From Bosea sp. BIWAKO-01 (GTDB lineage Bacteria; Pseudomonadota; Alphaproteobacteria; Rhizobiales; Beijerinckiaceae): a stretch of DNA of 64,000 nt. The stretch spans positions 1-64,000 of the forward strand of contig NZ_BCQA01000002.1 of the NCBI RefSeq assembly GCF_001748145.1, in the 5' to 3' direction. Of this stretch, positions 35,331-44,184 are shown piece by piece. The position numbers and the translations under genes were made by a program. Each line of letters starts with the position of its first letter. Position 1 is the stretch's first letter. The notes under the pieces are model-generated. The model saw only the letters and a list, made by a program, of their open reading frames with translations, was not told the origin of the DNA and ran no database searches.

Positions 35331-37073
35331 ATGTCCAGGAAATCGACGCGACGCGATGTGCTGAAATGGTCCGGAGCCGGAGCGGCCGCGCTTGCGGCGG
35401 GCGGGATCCCGGAGGCGGCGCTGGCCAAGCCGCCGTTCTTCAAACTCTACCTGATGATCTTCAACAACCTCCAGTCGCGGATGATCTGGACTGATCTGAT
35501 CGGCAAGCAGTTCGCCCGCCTCGGCATCGATATCGTGTCGAGCTACCAGCCGCCTTCAGTCGTGATCGCCCGGCGCGCCAATGACAGCGGCAAGACGCAT
35601 GTCGATGGCGGCTGGGACATGTATTCCGAGCGGATTTACTACAGTGGTCTGGCGCCGCTGCCCGAGACGCTCTTCCACAGCAAGAATTTTCCGCCGAACG
35701 GGCAGAATTACTACCGTATCGCCGACAAGCAGATCGATGAAGCGATCGAGAACTATTCACGTGCCGTCTCGCCGGCTGACCGCAAGGCGGCGATCACGGC
35801 CTTCATGAAGCGCTGGTACGAGATCGAGCCGCTCCATGTCGTCTTCTATCCGGAAGAGGTGATCATCACCAATCCGAAGCTGAAGGGCATGGAATCGACG
35901 ACCTACAACCCGGTTTTCTATCCGCGCCCGGAGAACTGGACGATCGAGGGCGCAACTGGCGACGTCACGGCCACTTTCGCCTCATGGCAGCCGCCGAGCC
36001 AGCTCATCCCGATGTATGGCAGTGGCTACAACGAGGCCAATATCTTTGGCCCCGTCTACAACGCGCTGTTCGAATACGACAGTTGGGCGAACAAGAAGCT
36101 CGTCCCGGCGCTGGCGGAGTCGGTGAAGACCTCCGACGACGGCAAGACCTGGGTTTTCACCCTTCGCAAGGGCGTGAAATGGCATAGCGGCGAGGAGTTC
36201 ACAGCCGAAGATGTCAAGTTCACCTGGGATACGGTGATCGACAAGACCTATGCCAGCGTCTTCCAGTCACCCCTTGAAACCGTCCTGGGCAGCAAGGATG
36301 CCTACAAGATAACCGGCACGCATGAGATCACCGTGACCTTGCGGGAGCCGAACGTCATGTTCCGCGATTTCGTCCTGCCGGTCATCGCGATCATGCCGAA
36401 ACACGCATATCAGGGCCTCAAGCCCGAGGAACTGCGTGGCCATGTCATCAGCACCTGGCTCGGCACTTTTCCGGTCAAAACCTCCGACGGCAAGACCTTC
36501 GAGGCAAAGGGCGGTATCGGCACGGGGCCATGGATTCCGCAGGGGTTCGATCCGGCCCGCAAGGCTTACAAATACATCAAGAACGAGAACTACTGGAAGA
36601 AGACCGAAGGCAATGTGAAGACCTTCTACGTGGTCAACATTCAGGGCGCCGACGCTGTTCTCAGCGCGATCAAGGCTGGCTCCATCGATGCGCATGATCC
36701 GATGTACGACGTCGGCGGGCTGCTCGAGACGATCGATCCATCATGGGGCACCGTCAATCGCTTCGACTCCTTCAAATGGATGCAGACCTGCCTGAACATG
36801 AACCACCCGGTGTTCGGAACCGGGGTCGAAACCCCGCTCGGCAAGCAGGATCCCAGCCGTGCGGCAGAGGCTGCGGCCTATATCCGCAAGGCGATGAGTC
36901 ACATGATCCCGCGCGAGCAGATCATCAAGAACGTCGTTGCCGGTTTCGGCAAGCCCGGCACGGTGCCAATTCCCTTCACTTCCGAAGATTATGACCACGA
37001 TCTACTCAAGCCGATCGCCTACGACATGAACCTCGCCAAGCAATATATGGAAAAGGCCGGCTACAAATACTGA
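35331..37073 (+). CDS. Family-5 solute-binding protein with circularly permuted lobes
   Basis: 580-residue exported binding protein of the plus-strand importer. The N-terminus has a Tat-type signal (TRRDVLKWSGAGAAALAAGG). Residues about 36-210 match the C-terminal part of normal family-5 proteins: FKLYLMIFNNLQSRMIW, IGKQFARLGIDIVSSYQ, KQIDEAIENYSRAVSPADRK, EPLHVVFYPEEVI and YPRPENWTIEG. Residues about 211-580 then match the N-terminal part: VTATFASWQPPS, ALFEYD, LAESVKTSDDGKTWVFTLRK, EEFTAEDVKF and YIRKAMSHMIPREQIIK. It stops at NLAKQYMEKAGYKY, exactly where the C-lobe would normally continue. Total length is that of one ordinary protein, so this is permutation rather than duplication. The Tat signal would suit export of a prefolded protein. 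The next gene starts 73 bases on. Confidence 0.85.
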   Translation: MSRKSTRRDVLKWSGAGAAALAAGGIPEAALAKPPFFKLYLMIFNNLQSRMIWTDLIGKQFARLGIDIVSSYQPPSVVIARRANDSGKTHVDGGWDMYSERIYYSGLAPLPETLFHSKNFPPNGQNYYRIADKQIDEAIENYSRAVSPADRKAAITAFMKRWYEIEPLHVVFYPEEVIITNPKLKGMESTTYNPVFYPRPENWTIEGATGDVTATFASWQPPSQLIPMYGSGYNEANIFGPVYNALFEYDSWANKKLVPALAESVKTSDDGKTWVFTLRKGVKWHSGEEFTAEDVKFTWDTVIDKTYASVFQSPLETVLGSKDAYKITGTHEITVTLREPNVMFRDFVLPVIAIMPKHAYQGLKPEELRGHVISTWLGTFPVKTSDGKTFEAKGGIGTGPWIPQGFDPARKAYKYIKNENYWKKTEGNVKTFYVVNIQGADAVLSAIKAGSIDAHDPMYDVGGLLETIDPSWGTVNRFDSFKWMQTCLNMNHPVFGTGVETPLGKQDPSRAAEAAAYIRKAMSHMIPREQIIKNVVAGFGKPGTVPIPFTSEDYDHDLLKPIAYDMNLAKQYMEKAGYKY

Positions 37074-37146
37074 TTTCGATGCCGCAGTCAGCGCCGGGCT
37101 CGTCGGCCCGGCGCTCCAGAAACCTGTACTTCCAAGGAAACAAACG

Positions 37147-38235
37147 ATGCGTGTCGCAATACTCGGTGCGGGCTCGATAGCCTATGGCAATGCTGCGCTG
37201 CTCGCCTCCCTCGGGCATGAGCCCGTGCTGTGGTCGCCGTCCGGCAAAAGCGGGCAAAGCATCGTCGCCGGCAAACCGCTCTCCGCGATGGGCTCGCTCG
37301 AGGGGACGTTCAAGGTCACGATGGCGACGAGTGCGCGCGACGCGATTGCAGGTGCCGACGCCGTGCTGGTGGCCTTGCCGGCCAATGGCCATCGCATGGC
37401 GCTGGATGCCGCGGCTCCCCACCTTGCCAGCGGTCAGATCGTCATCATCAGCTCGCACACCTCATTCAGCGGCCTCTATATCGCCAAGAAGATCGCGGAG
37501 CGCGGGCTCGATATCCCTGTCGTTGTCTGGGGAACCACTGTGACGGCAGGGCGCCGCACCGGGGATGCGAGCGTGAACGTCTCGACGATCCGCTCCAAGG
37601 TCGATATCGCGACCATCCCAGCCTCGGCTGGCGCGCGCGGCCTCAAGGTCTGTCAGGAGCTGTTCGGCGACCGTTTCGTCGAGCGCTCCGACGCGCTGGC
37701 GATTTCACTCTCGAATCTCAATCCGCAGAACCATCTCGGCATCGCCCTGTGCAATTTCACGCGCATGGAGCACGGCGAAACCTGGGGCCAGAACGAAAAC
37801 AACACCGACTCTGTCGGCCGCCTGCTCGAAGCGCTCGACGCTGAACGCCTCGCCATCGCCGAGGCCGCCGGCTACAAGGTGCGCACCATCCGCGAGCACT
37901 ACAACCTCTCCTTCCATGTCGAGCCCGGACCGGTGGGCGAGATGGCCCGCCAGCTTGCCGCTCGCGGCAACGGTGGCAACGGTCCCGATAGCATCGACAC
38001 GCGCTACGTGCTGGAGGATGCGCCTTTTGGTCTGCATCCGACGGTGCTGCTCGGCAAATTGACCGATCGGCCCGCCACCCTGCACCAGGCTGGCATCGAC
38101 GTCTTCTCGGCACTTTATGGCCGCGATTTCGCGAGCGAGAACGATCTGCTCGACGACATCGGGCTCAAGACCATGTCGCTGGCCGAGCTTAAGACGCTGG
38201 TTCGTGACGGCTGGTCCACTCGGTCGCCGCAGTAG
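37147..38235 (+). CDS. NAD/NADP octopine/nopaline (opine) dehydrogenase-family protein
   Basis: 362 residues. The N-terminal Rossmann fold has RVAILGAGSIAYGNAALLAS and ADAVLVALPANGHRMAL. The C-terminal octopine-dehydrogenase domain carries the catalytic-region motif SNLNPQNHLGIALCNFTRME, with its His, and GETWGQNENNTDSV. Such enzymes interconvert opines with an amino acid and a keto acid using NAD(P)H. Placed between the binding protein and a DAO oxidase, it supports the view that this operon handles opine-like compounds. Confidence 0.87.
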   Translation: MRVAILGAGSIAYGNAALLASLGHEPVLWSPSGKSGQSIVAGKPLSAMGSLEGTFKVTMATSARDAIAGADAVLVALPANGHRMALDAAAPHLASGQIVIISSHTSFSGLYIAKKIAERGLDIPVVVWGTTVTAGRRTGDASVNVSTIRSKVDIATIPASAGARGLKVCQELFGDRFVERSDALAISLSNLNPQNHLGIALCNFTRMEHGETWGQNENNTDSVGRLLEALDAERLAIAEAAGYKVRTIREHYNLSFHVEPGPVGEMARQLAARGNGGNGPDSIDTRYVLEDAPFGLHPTVLLGKLTDRPATLHQAGIDVFSALYGRDFASENDLLDDIGLKTMSLAELKTLVRDGWSTRSPQ

Positions 38236-38282
38236 GCCCGGCGTCCAGTTCAATCGCCCCTCATTCGATCGGAAATGCGGTT

Positions 38283-39386
38283 ATGCTTGAGATCATCGTT
38301 GTCGGTGCCGGCGTCCTTGGGACGTCGGTGGCTTATCGTCTTGCGCTCGCAGGCGCGAAGGTCACCGTGTTGGAGGCCACGCGCGTCGGAGGGGGCACCT
38401 CCGGCATCAGCTTCGCCTGGACGAATTCCAGCAATAAGGCGCCGCGCCCCTATCACGATCTGAATGTCGCAGGCATGCGGGCGCATGCGGCACTGAAGGA
38501 CGAGTTTGGTGCGACTCCGTGGTGGCATTCCGGCGGTCGTGTCGAATGGAGGGACGAGGCGGGGAGGGATGAGCACCGCGCCAAGGTGGCCCGCCTCAAG
38601 GAATGGGATTATGCGGTCGAATGGATCGACCGCAAGCAACTGCTTGATCTCGAACCCGATATCGATCCTGCGGCCGTGGGCGATGCGCCTGTCGCCTGGT
38701 ATCCCGAAGATGGATGGCTCGATCCTGTCGTCTATTCGCATGCGATGATGAGCGCTGCACGCCGCAAGGGCGCGCAGTTGCATACGCAAACGAAGGTTAC
38801 CGGCCTCCTTGTTCAGAGCGGCAAGGTCAAAGGGGTGCACACCGAGGCGGGGGAGACCCTGACGGCCGATGTCGTGGTCAATTGCACGGGGCGCTGGTCG
38901 AACGACACGATTGCGGGAACGGCCCCGAATGTGCCGCTGGCGCCGACCGTCGGGTTCCTGGTCTTCACGCCCCCGGTTCCCGCCTCGATCCAGCGTGTGG
39001 TGGCCACGCCGGTTTGTGATTTCCGACCGGACGGCGCCGGCAGGCTGATGGTGCACTGGGGACCGGCCGATGCCCTGGCTACGCCCGAGATCACGAACCG
39101 TCCCGGCCTCGACCAGGCGGCCGATCTGGTCGCGCGGCTGACACGGATCCTGCCCGGAATTGCTCCGGTGAAGCCGGAAGCGAGCCGCATCACCCAGCGT
39201 CCCATTCCAAAGGACGGCCTCTCCGCCATCGGTCCCGTCCCCGGCCTCGATGGCTACTATCTCATGGTCACCCATAGCGGGGCGACGCTATCGCCTGCGC
39301 TCGGAGCGATGGCGGCGGACGAGATCATGAGCGGCAAATCACGTCCTGAACTCGCGCATTTCCGGCCGGCGCGGTTCTTTTGCTAG
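38283..39386 (+). CDS. FAD-dependent oxidoreductase, DAO family (paralogue 2)
   Basis: 367 residues with LEIIVVGAGVLGTSVAYRLA, VTVLEATRVGGGTSG, then FAWTNSSNKAPRPYHDLNVA and MRAHAALKDEFGATPW, nearly the same as paralogue 1. NCTGRWSNDTI and NVPLAPTVGFLVFTPPV are also shared. It ends GYYLMVTHSGATLSPALGAM. The pair probably arose by duplication within the operon and may act on related substrates or stereoisomers. Last gene of the plus-strand catabolic operon. Confidence 0.87.
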   Translation: MLEIIVVGAGVLGTSVAYRLALAGAKVTVLEATRVGGGTSGISFAWTNSSNKAPRPYHDLNVAGMRAHAALKDEFGATPWWHSGGRVEWRDEAGRDEHRAKVARLKEWDYAVEWIDRKQLLDLEPDIDPAAVGDAPVAWYPEDGWLDPVVYSHAMMSAARRKGAQLHTQTKVTGLLVQSGKVKGVHTEAGETLTADVVVNCTGRWSNDTIAGTAPNVPLAPTVGFLVFTPPVPASIQRVVATPVCDFRPDGAGRLMVHWGPADALATPEITNRPGLDQAADLVARLTRILPGIAPVKPEASRITQRPIPKDGLSAIGPVPGLDGYYLMVTHSGATLSPALGAMAADEIMSGKSRPELAHFRPARFFC

Positions 39387-39528
39387 GATCGTGATGGTTG
39401 GAGGCAAATGTGAGCGGGCGGGCACGGTAACGAAGCGCTAAGGACAATAGGAGCAATTCTTTTCAATTAGAGGCAACAACTGCTGCCGATGGCAGTTGGC
39501 TAAGGGTCGCCTTACCCGAAAGCACGTC

Positions 39529-39885
39529 ATGTCAAAATTGGTTGTCCTGATCGTAGAAGACGATCCTCTGCTCCGAATGGACGCCGTCGACTTCATCGAC
39601 GAATCGGGCTTCGAAGCAGTCGAGGCCGCCCATGCCGACGAGGCGATTGCCATTTTGAAGGCCCGCGATGACATCGGGGTTGTGTTCACAGACATCGAGA
39701 TGCCCGGCTCCATGGACGGCATCAAGCTGGCCCATTTCGTCAGGCAGGGGTGGCCGCTGGTCGTGATGGTCGTGGCGAGCGGACGCCTCGTCTCCGCTGC
39801 CGGCGATCTCCCGGACAACGTCCAATATTTCAGAAAGCCTTATCGACCAGCCGAGGTGATAGAGGCCTTCCGGCAGGCGGCTTGA
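39529..39885 (+). CDS. Single-domain response regulator
   Basis: 118 residues from the ATG at 39529; an in-frame start 11 codons earlier is less likely. It is only a receiver: acidic pair VVLIVEDDPLLRMDAVDF, phospho-acceptor Asp in VVFTDIEMPGSMDG, the conserved Lys in FRKPYRPAEV. There is no output domain, so it acts as a phosphate sink, relay or protein-interaction switch. It converges on the HWE kinase gene, whose stop codon begins at the next base. Confidence 0.9.
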   Translation: MSKLVVLIVEDDPLLRMDAVDFIDESGFEAVEAAHADEAIAILKARDDIGVVFTDIEMPGSMDGIKLAHFVRQGWPLVVMVVASGRLVSAAGDLPDNVQYFRKPYRPAEVIEAFRQAA

Positions 39886-40857
39886 TCAGTCCGCGGTCAG
39901 CGCCTCTATAGGTCCGCGAAGCGCGAAGAAGACCCCGGATGGCTCATAGTTTATCCCCGCCGTACCGCTGAAGTATCCCGCCAAGGCGCGCTCGATCATG
40001 CGCGATCCAAAGCCACGCCGGGTGGGCGGCTCGACGGGTGGGCCGCCGCTCTCCCGCCACTCGAAATTGAACTCCCCTCCCACGACCGACCAACTCACGT
40101 CGATACGTCCCTTGTCCTCGCTGAGGGCGCCATATTTCGTGGCGTTGGTCGCCAGCTCATGGAGCGCGAGCGCCATCGCCAGAGCCGTTTTCGACGAGAG
40201 CTCGACCGTGGGCCCCTCGATCCGGAAACGGGTCAGGTCACCGTGCCCCTTCAACGATTCCTTGATGAGGTAGGCCAGGCTCGCCTTGGCCCACACGGAC
40301 TGCGTTAGGATGTCCTGCGCGGAGGCCATCGTAGTGAGGCGGGCGACAAACGCCTCCTTTATGGCGTCTACCTCGGGACCGCCGCGGATCGTCTGATTGG
40401 CGATCGCCTGGATCATGGCGACCGTGTTCTTCATCCTGTGTTTCAGTTCAAGAGCGAGCAGGCGTTGCCGCTGCTCAGCTTCCTTGATCACCGTGATGTC
40501 CCGAGACACCGCCAGGATGGCTTCCGGCTTGCCGTCCGGGCCGATGATCGGCCCAACCTGGACGTCCCAAAAGCGGGGGTTGCCGGCGGCTGTGTTGGCG
40601 GCCCCCTGAAACCGAAAACTGCGTCCTGCGCGCGCTTCCTCGATCGCGAACTTGGCGTCGGCGTTGCCCTGGTCGGCCCAGAAGTCCGGCCACGGGCAGC
40701 CCTTGATGGCGTTGAAGTCGCTGACTTCCATGACGCGCTGGCCACCCTCGCTCATGAACGACAGCTTGCCTTCGAGGTCGATGACCTTGATGCAATCGTC
40801 GGATGCCGCCAACAGGCTTCGCATGAAGCGGGCGTCGCGAAGTTCAGATGTCGTCAA
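39886..40857 (-). CDS. PAS-domain sensor histidine kinase, HWE family
   Basis: 323-residue soluble kinase. A PAS domain covers about residues 10-125 (DDCIKVIDLEGKLSFMSEGG, PDGKPEAILAVSRDIT). The HWE dimerisation/phospho-acceptor motif is LALELKHRMKNTVAMIQAIA. The N box LHELATNATKYGALS, the WRE signature FEWRESGGPPV and the G box GFGSRMIERAL follow. HWE/HisKA_2 kinases feed the PhyR general stress pathway and related relays in alphaproteobacteria. The facing receiver gene is the natural partner. No membrane segment is seen, so the signal is probably cytoplasmic. Confidence 0.92.
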   Translation of the reverse strand: MTTSELRDARFMRSLLAASDDCIKVIDLEGKLSFMSEGGQRVMEVSDFNAIKGCPWPDFWADQGNADAKFAIEEARAGRSFRFQGAANTAAGNPRFWDVQVGPIIGPDGKPEAILAVSRDITVIKEAEQRQRLLALELKHRMKNTVAMIQAIANQTIRGGPEVDAIKEAFVARLTTMASAQDILTQSVWAKASLAYLIKESLKGHGDLTRFRIEGPTVELSSKTALAMALALHELATNATKYGALSEDKGRIDVSWSVVGGEFNFEWRESGGPPVEPPTRRGFGSRMIERALAGYFSGTAGINYEPSGVFFALRGPIEALTAD

Positions 40858-41164
40858 ACTGTCCCCGATCCCGCCCCGGTCGGGCGGAGCGTTCCCGGCT
40901 TATGCCATGGCCTTGGCACATGACCTAATCGCCGTCTCTGTCATTTGACGCCCAAGGTCTTTCTAGCTGGGGGGCCAAGCGAGGCGTTTGGATGCGCCTT
41001 GGGCGCAGGGGGGCGGTTAGTCCTCTCCGGCGCAATCAGTATCTTCGGCGTAATGACGCGATCGATGAGAGACGTTTACCGCGCCACCGAGTGGGGCATC
41101 GCCGATTTGGGGAGTGAGGCATAGGGTACAATCGCCTCGAATACTCACTCCAGACCTCGGTTGG
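40858..41164. other. Intergenic stretch with no supported gene
   Basis: Roughly 300 bases between the divergent HWE kinase and DUF6894 genes. No open frame with a ribosome site and no strong inverted repeat was noticed. The EcfG promoter of the following gene begins at its right end. Confidence 0.4.
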
Positions 41165-41189
41165 GGAACGGTCCTTGTCCCGCCACGTT
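41165..41189 (+). promoter_or_regulatory. EcfG promoter of the DUF6894 gene
   Basis: GGAAC (41165-41169), 16-base spacer, CGTT (41186-41189), an exact consensus match 44 bases upstream of the ATG at 41234. Confidence 0.8.
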
Positions 41190-41233
41190 ACCCGAAAGGG
41201 CACGCCCTAACTCACCCTTAGGGGGTACAGACC

Positions 41234-41695
41234 ATGACCCGCTATTTTTTCGACAGCACGGATGGCGACTTCGTCGATATCGACGAGGACGGAATCGAAC
41301 TTCCCAGCGACGGAGAGGCTCGGCGATCGGCTTTGGACGCCTTACCCGATATGGCTCGCGCGGCGATGCCCAACGGCGACTGCCGGTTGTTCGTCGTCAG
41401 CGTCCGCCGGGAAGACAGTGGCGTCATTTACCGGGCGAGCATGGAGCTTTTGGGTGAGCGGACCGAGCATTGGTCCACAACGGAGGACGACATGGCGAAG
41501 GCAGATCAAAACAAACCGACAGGCCAGCCCGGGAGGACAAGCGATAGCCGCCCGCGGCCGGGGACAGGCATACCAAAAGATGATCGCGCCAAGCCGGCGG
41601 CGGATGCGAATTTCCCAGCACCAGCAAAGGGCGATCCAAAGCCCTCCAGCTCACCGAGCGCGCTCGATCCTGGGCGTCCGGTGAAGAAGGACTGA
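41234..41695 (+). CDS. DUF6894 protein with a long hydrophilic tail
   Basis: 153 residues. The N-terminal 85 or so are a DUF6894 domain (MTRYFFDSTDGDFVDIDEDG, ELPSDGEARRSALDALPDMA, LFVVSVRREDSG). Proteins of this kind usually end near residue 80-95. Here the frame reads on into a Pro/Lys/Ser-rich tail (MAKADQNKPTGQPGRTSDSR). That tail begins with its own ATG behind GGAGG, as if two genes had been joined by loss of a stop. A perfect EcfG promoter and GGGGG ribosome site precede it. Function unknown. Another DUF6894 gene is at 57492. Confidence 0.8.
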   Translation: MTRYFFDSTDGDFVDIDEDGIELPSDGEARRSALDALPDMARAAMPNGDCRLFVVSVRREDSGVIYRASMELLGERTEHWSTTEDDMAKADQNKPTGQPGRTSDSRPRPGTGIPKDDRAKPAADANFPAPAKGDPKPSSSPSALDPGRPVKKD

Positions 41696-41831
41696 ATGGC
41701 GCTGACGGTAGATTCTGGAGAAAATCCGAGCATCGGATTGGTGAGCGGCTGGACTTGGCGGTGGAACTCAAGCGGCTATCTCGAAGGTTTCGTCAGGAGG
41801 CGACTGCTCGTCTGGCGGGCGCGTAACGCAA

Positions 41832-42875
41832 TTAGATCGTTCGCTTCCGCGCCAGGAAAAATCGCGCCATCTCCCGAGATGCGTCTGGTCCGGTAGCGTC
41901 AGTGTACGACCCGAAGGCTTTGCCACCGGCCCACGCGTGCCCGGAGCCGTGTACCACCCATGTCTCCAGCAGCACATTGCCGGCACGTTGACGGTAGGTT
42001 GTTCGGGTAAAATCACGCCCACGGGGAGATCGCCCGATAAAGGTCTGGACCGCGAGCGCACCTCGGTTGGACTGTCGCAGTCGATCGACAAAGCCGTTGG
42101 CATTCGATGGGTGCACCGTGCTGTCGCGATCGCCATGGAAAACGATCGTCGGAAGCGGTTGGGCAAATTTCCCTAAGGCTCCCGCAGGATTTGGCCCGGG
42201 GCCCCGCCGCATTGCCAGACGGGCTTCTGTGAGACTGCTGATCGTTCCGCCCGAGAGACCCGAATGAACTCCTACTGCGACATAGAGTTCAGGATAGGCC
42301 GCAGCAATGATGGCAGCCGCCGCGCCCCCCGCAGAAATTCCCGCGATGTAAACGCGCGCAGGATTGCCCTTGCAGAACCTGAGCACGTGTCGTGTCAGCG
42401 CTGCAATGGTGGCGGGTTCGCCGGAGCCGCGCCTTTGGTTGGCGGGCCGATGCCAGTTCCAGCACCGTGCCATGTTGGCCGAGGCGGATTGCTCGGGATA
42501 CAGCACGAGAAATCCGAGTTCGTCCGCAACTTCGTTCATGCCTGTTCCAGACGCGAAGTCAGAAGCGGATTGAGTGCAGCCATGCAGCATAACAAGCAAG
42601 GGCAGGCGCCTGCGGGGTGAGCCAATGGGCGTGTAAAGCCTGTAGCTCAACGCGCCACCGGAGCCCCTGAAACGATCGCTGATGAAAGTACCCGATGCGG
42701 GTCTAATCGGCGGCACCGCTTTCGCGGTGATGCTCCGTTTGGCCATTTTGGCGGTTTTCTTGGCACGAGCCGGCCTTGGCGCCTTTGTCAGCTTTCGGAT
42801 GAGAGACGCTGATCTTGCCGCGCTCCGGTTTGCGGCGCGTGTTGCGCTCAAAAGCGTTCGAAAGGGATTTCTCAT
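41832..42875 (-). CDS. PHB-depolymerase-family esterase
   Basis: 347 residues, alpha/beta hydrolase of the esterase_phb (LpqC/feruloyl-esterase-like) family. The N-terminal 60 residues are very basic (KAPRPARAKKTAKMAKRS). The catalytic fold shows LLVMLHGCTQSASDFASGTG (oxyanion region), the nucleophile Ser in YIAGISAGGAAAAIIAAA, Asp in IVFHGDRDSTVHPSN and His in VVHGSGHAWAGG. The likely substrate is a polyhydroxyalkanoate or an aromatic ester. The basic N-terminus is not a classical signal peptide, so location is uncertain. Confidence 0.88.
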   Translation of the reverse strand: MRNPFRTLLSATRAANRSAARSASLIRKLTKAPRPARAKKTAKMAKRSITAKAVPPIRPASGTFISDRFRGSGGALSYRLYTPIGSPRRRLPLLVMLHGCTQSASDFASGTGMNEVADELGFLVLYPEQSASANMARCWNWHRPANQRRGSGEPATIAALTRHVLRFCKGNPARVYIAGISAGGAAAAIIAAAYPELYVAVGVHSGLSGGTISSLTEARLAMRRGPGPNPAGALGKFAQPLPTIVFHGDRDSTVHPSNANGFVDRLRQSNRGALAVQTFIGRSPRGRDFTRTTYRQRAGNVLLETWVVHGSGHAWAGGKAFGSYTDATGPDASREMARFFLARKRTI

Positions 42876-43005
42876 GCGCAGATCCCCTGCCGGGCGCTTT
42901 CATCTGCGCATCACAACCTAACCTTCCATCGATTGAAATGATCCGCACTGGAGGCCGCTAGATTCCGCAACATTTTTGATTGCCCGAAGTTCTCTCGGTT
43001 TGGGA

Positions 43006-44064
43006 GTGATCGATTTGCGAGCTCAACGTTTGCTAACCCAGTTGTCATTGGCGGCTCTTGTCGGGTTTGGTGGATCAATTGCCATCTCTCAGTTTGAGCG
43101 TTGGCACACGAGGAAGGGCAGGCGCACGTTAGTGCGCGAAGGCGCTGATGCCGCGACGCCCGTAGAGATACCTGCCGGGGGCTGGTTCGCGATCGTCCGG
43201 CGGACCTATGAGGAGGTCGGAAAGGACCGGGTGCTCGCCGTCGCCGCGGGCGTAACATTCTATGGACTGCTCGCGCTGTTTCCAGCCGTGACAGCATTCG
43301 TTTCGCTGTATGGGATCATTGCTGATCCCGCCACCGTGGCGGATCAACTGGCAATGGCGGAAGGCTTGTTGCCAACCGGCGCCCTCGAGGTTGTGCGCGA
43401 TCAGATTACCCGGATCGCCACAGGCGATGAAACGAAGCTGGGAATAGCATTTCTGATCAGCCTCGGACTGTCGGCATGGAGCGCCAATGCTGGTGTAAAG
43501 GCGCTCTTTGATGCGTTGAACGTCGCCTATGGTGAGGAGGAGAAGCGCGGCTTCCTCCGGCTGAACCTGACCACGCTCGGCTTCACTCTTGCGATCCTCC
43601 TCTTCGCCTTGTTGGCGCTTGGCGCTATCGCAGCCGTCCCGATGCTGCTTGATTTCCTGTACCTGGGCGCGGCAGCGGAATGGCTTCTCTGGCTCGGGCG
43701 CTGGCCAGTGCTGATCCTGGTCCTGATGCTCGGGCTTTCCGCGCTCTATCGGTTTGGGCCCAGCCGCGACAACGCACAGTGGAAATGGGTCAGTCCCGGC
43801 GCCATCCTGGCGAGCGTGACTTGGCTCATCGGTTCTCTCGCGTTCTCCTGGTACGTCGCGACGTTCGAGGATTACAATAAGACCTACGGCACGCTTGGCG
43901 CGGTCATTGCTCTGTTGATGTGGATGTGGCTGTCCGCGACGATCGTTCTGATCGGAGCTGAACTGAATTCGGAAGCTGAGCGCCAGACCTTTCGAGACAC
44001 AACGCAGGGGCCTCCGGAACCTATTGGCTTTCGGGGCGCCGACGCGGCGGATAACAAGTTTTGA
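43006..44064 (+). CDS. YihY/virulence factor BrkB family membrane protein
   Basis: About 352 residues from the GTG at 43006; a TTG at 42976 would add 10 residues, and neither has a clear ribosome site. After a basic N-terminal region the YihY core starts at YEEVGKDRVLAVAAGVTFYG with about six hydrophobic segments, e.g. LGFTLAILLFALLALGAIAA and PVLILVLMLGLSALYRFGPS. The family hallmark NKTYGTLGAVIALLMWMWLS is followed by the end of the core at AELNSEAER. Formerly called ribonuclease BN; the molecular role is unsettled. Confidence 0.87.
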   Translation: MIDLRAQRLLTQLSLAALVGFGGSIAISQFERWHTRKGRRTLVREGADAATPVEIPAGGWFAIVRRTYEEVGKDRVLAVAAGVTFYGLLALFPAVTAFVSLYGIIADPATVADQLAMAEGLLPTGALEVVRDQITRIATGDETKLGIAFLISLGLSAWSANAGVKALFDALNVAYGEEEKRGFLRLNLTTLGFTLAILLFALLALGAIAAVPMLLDFLYLGAAAEWLLWLGRWPVLILVLMLGLSALYRFGPSRDNAQWKWVSPGAILASVTWLIGSLAFSWYVATFEDYNKTYGTLGAVIALLMWMWLSATIVLIGAELNSEAERQTFRDTTQGPPEPIGFRGADAADNKF

Positions 44065-44184
44065 AGAGTCCACTCCGATCCCTCAAACTGTTCGCCTGGA
44101 GGCGGTTCACATCGCCGGACGACAGTTGAGGAAGCGTTCCGACTGGCATGCGTGGGCAGGCGGCCCCAGCGCGTCTCCCACCAT

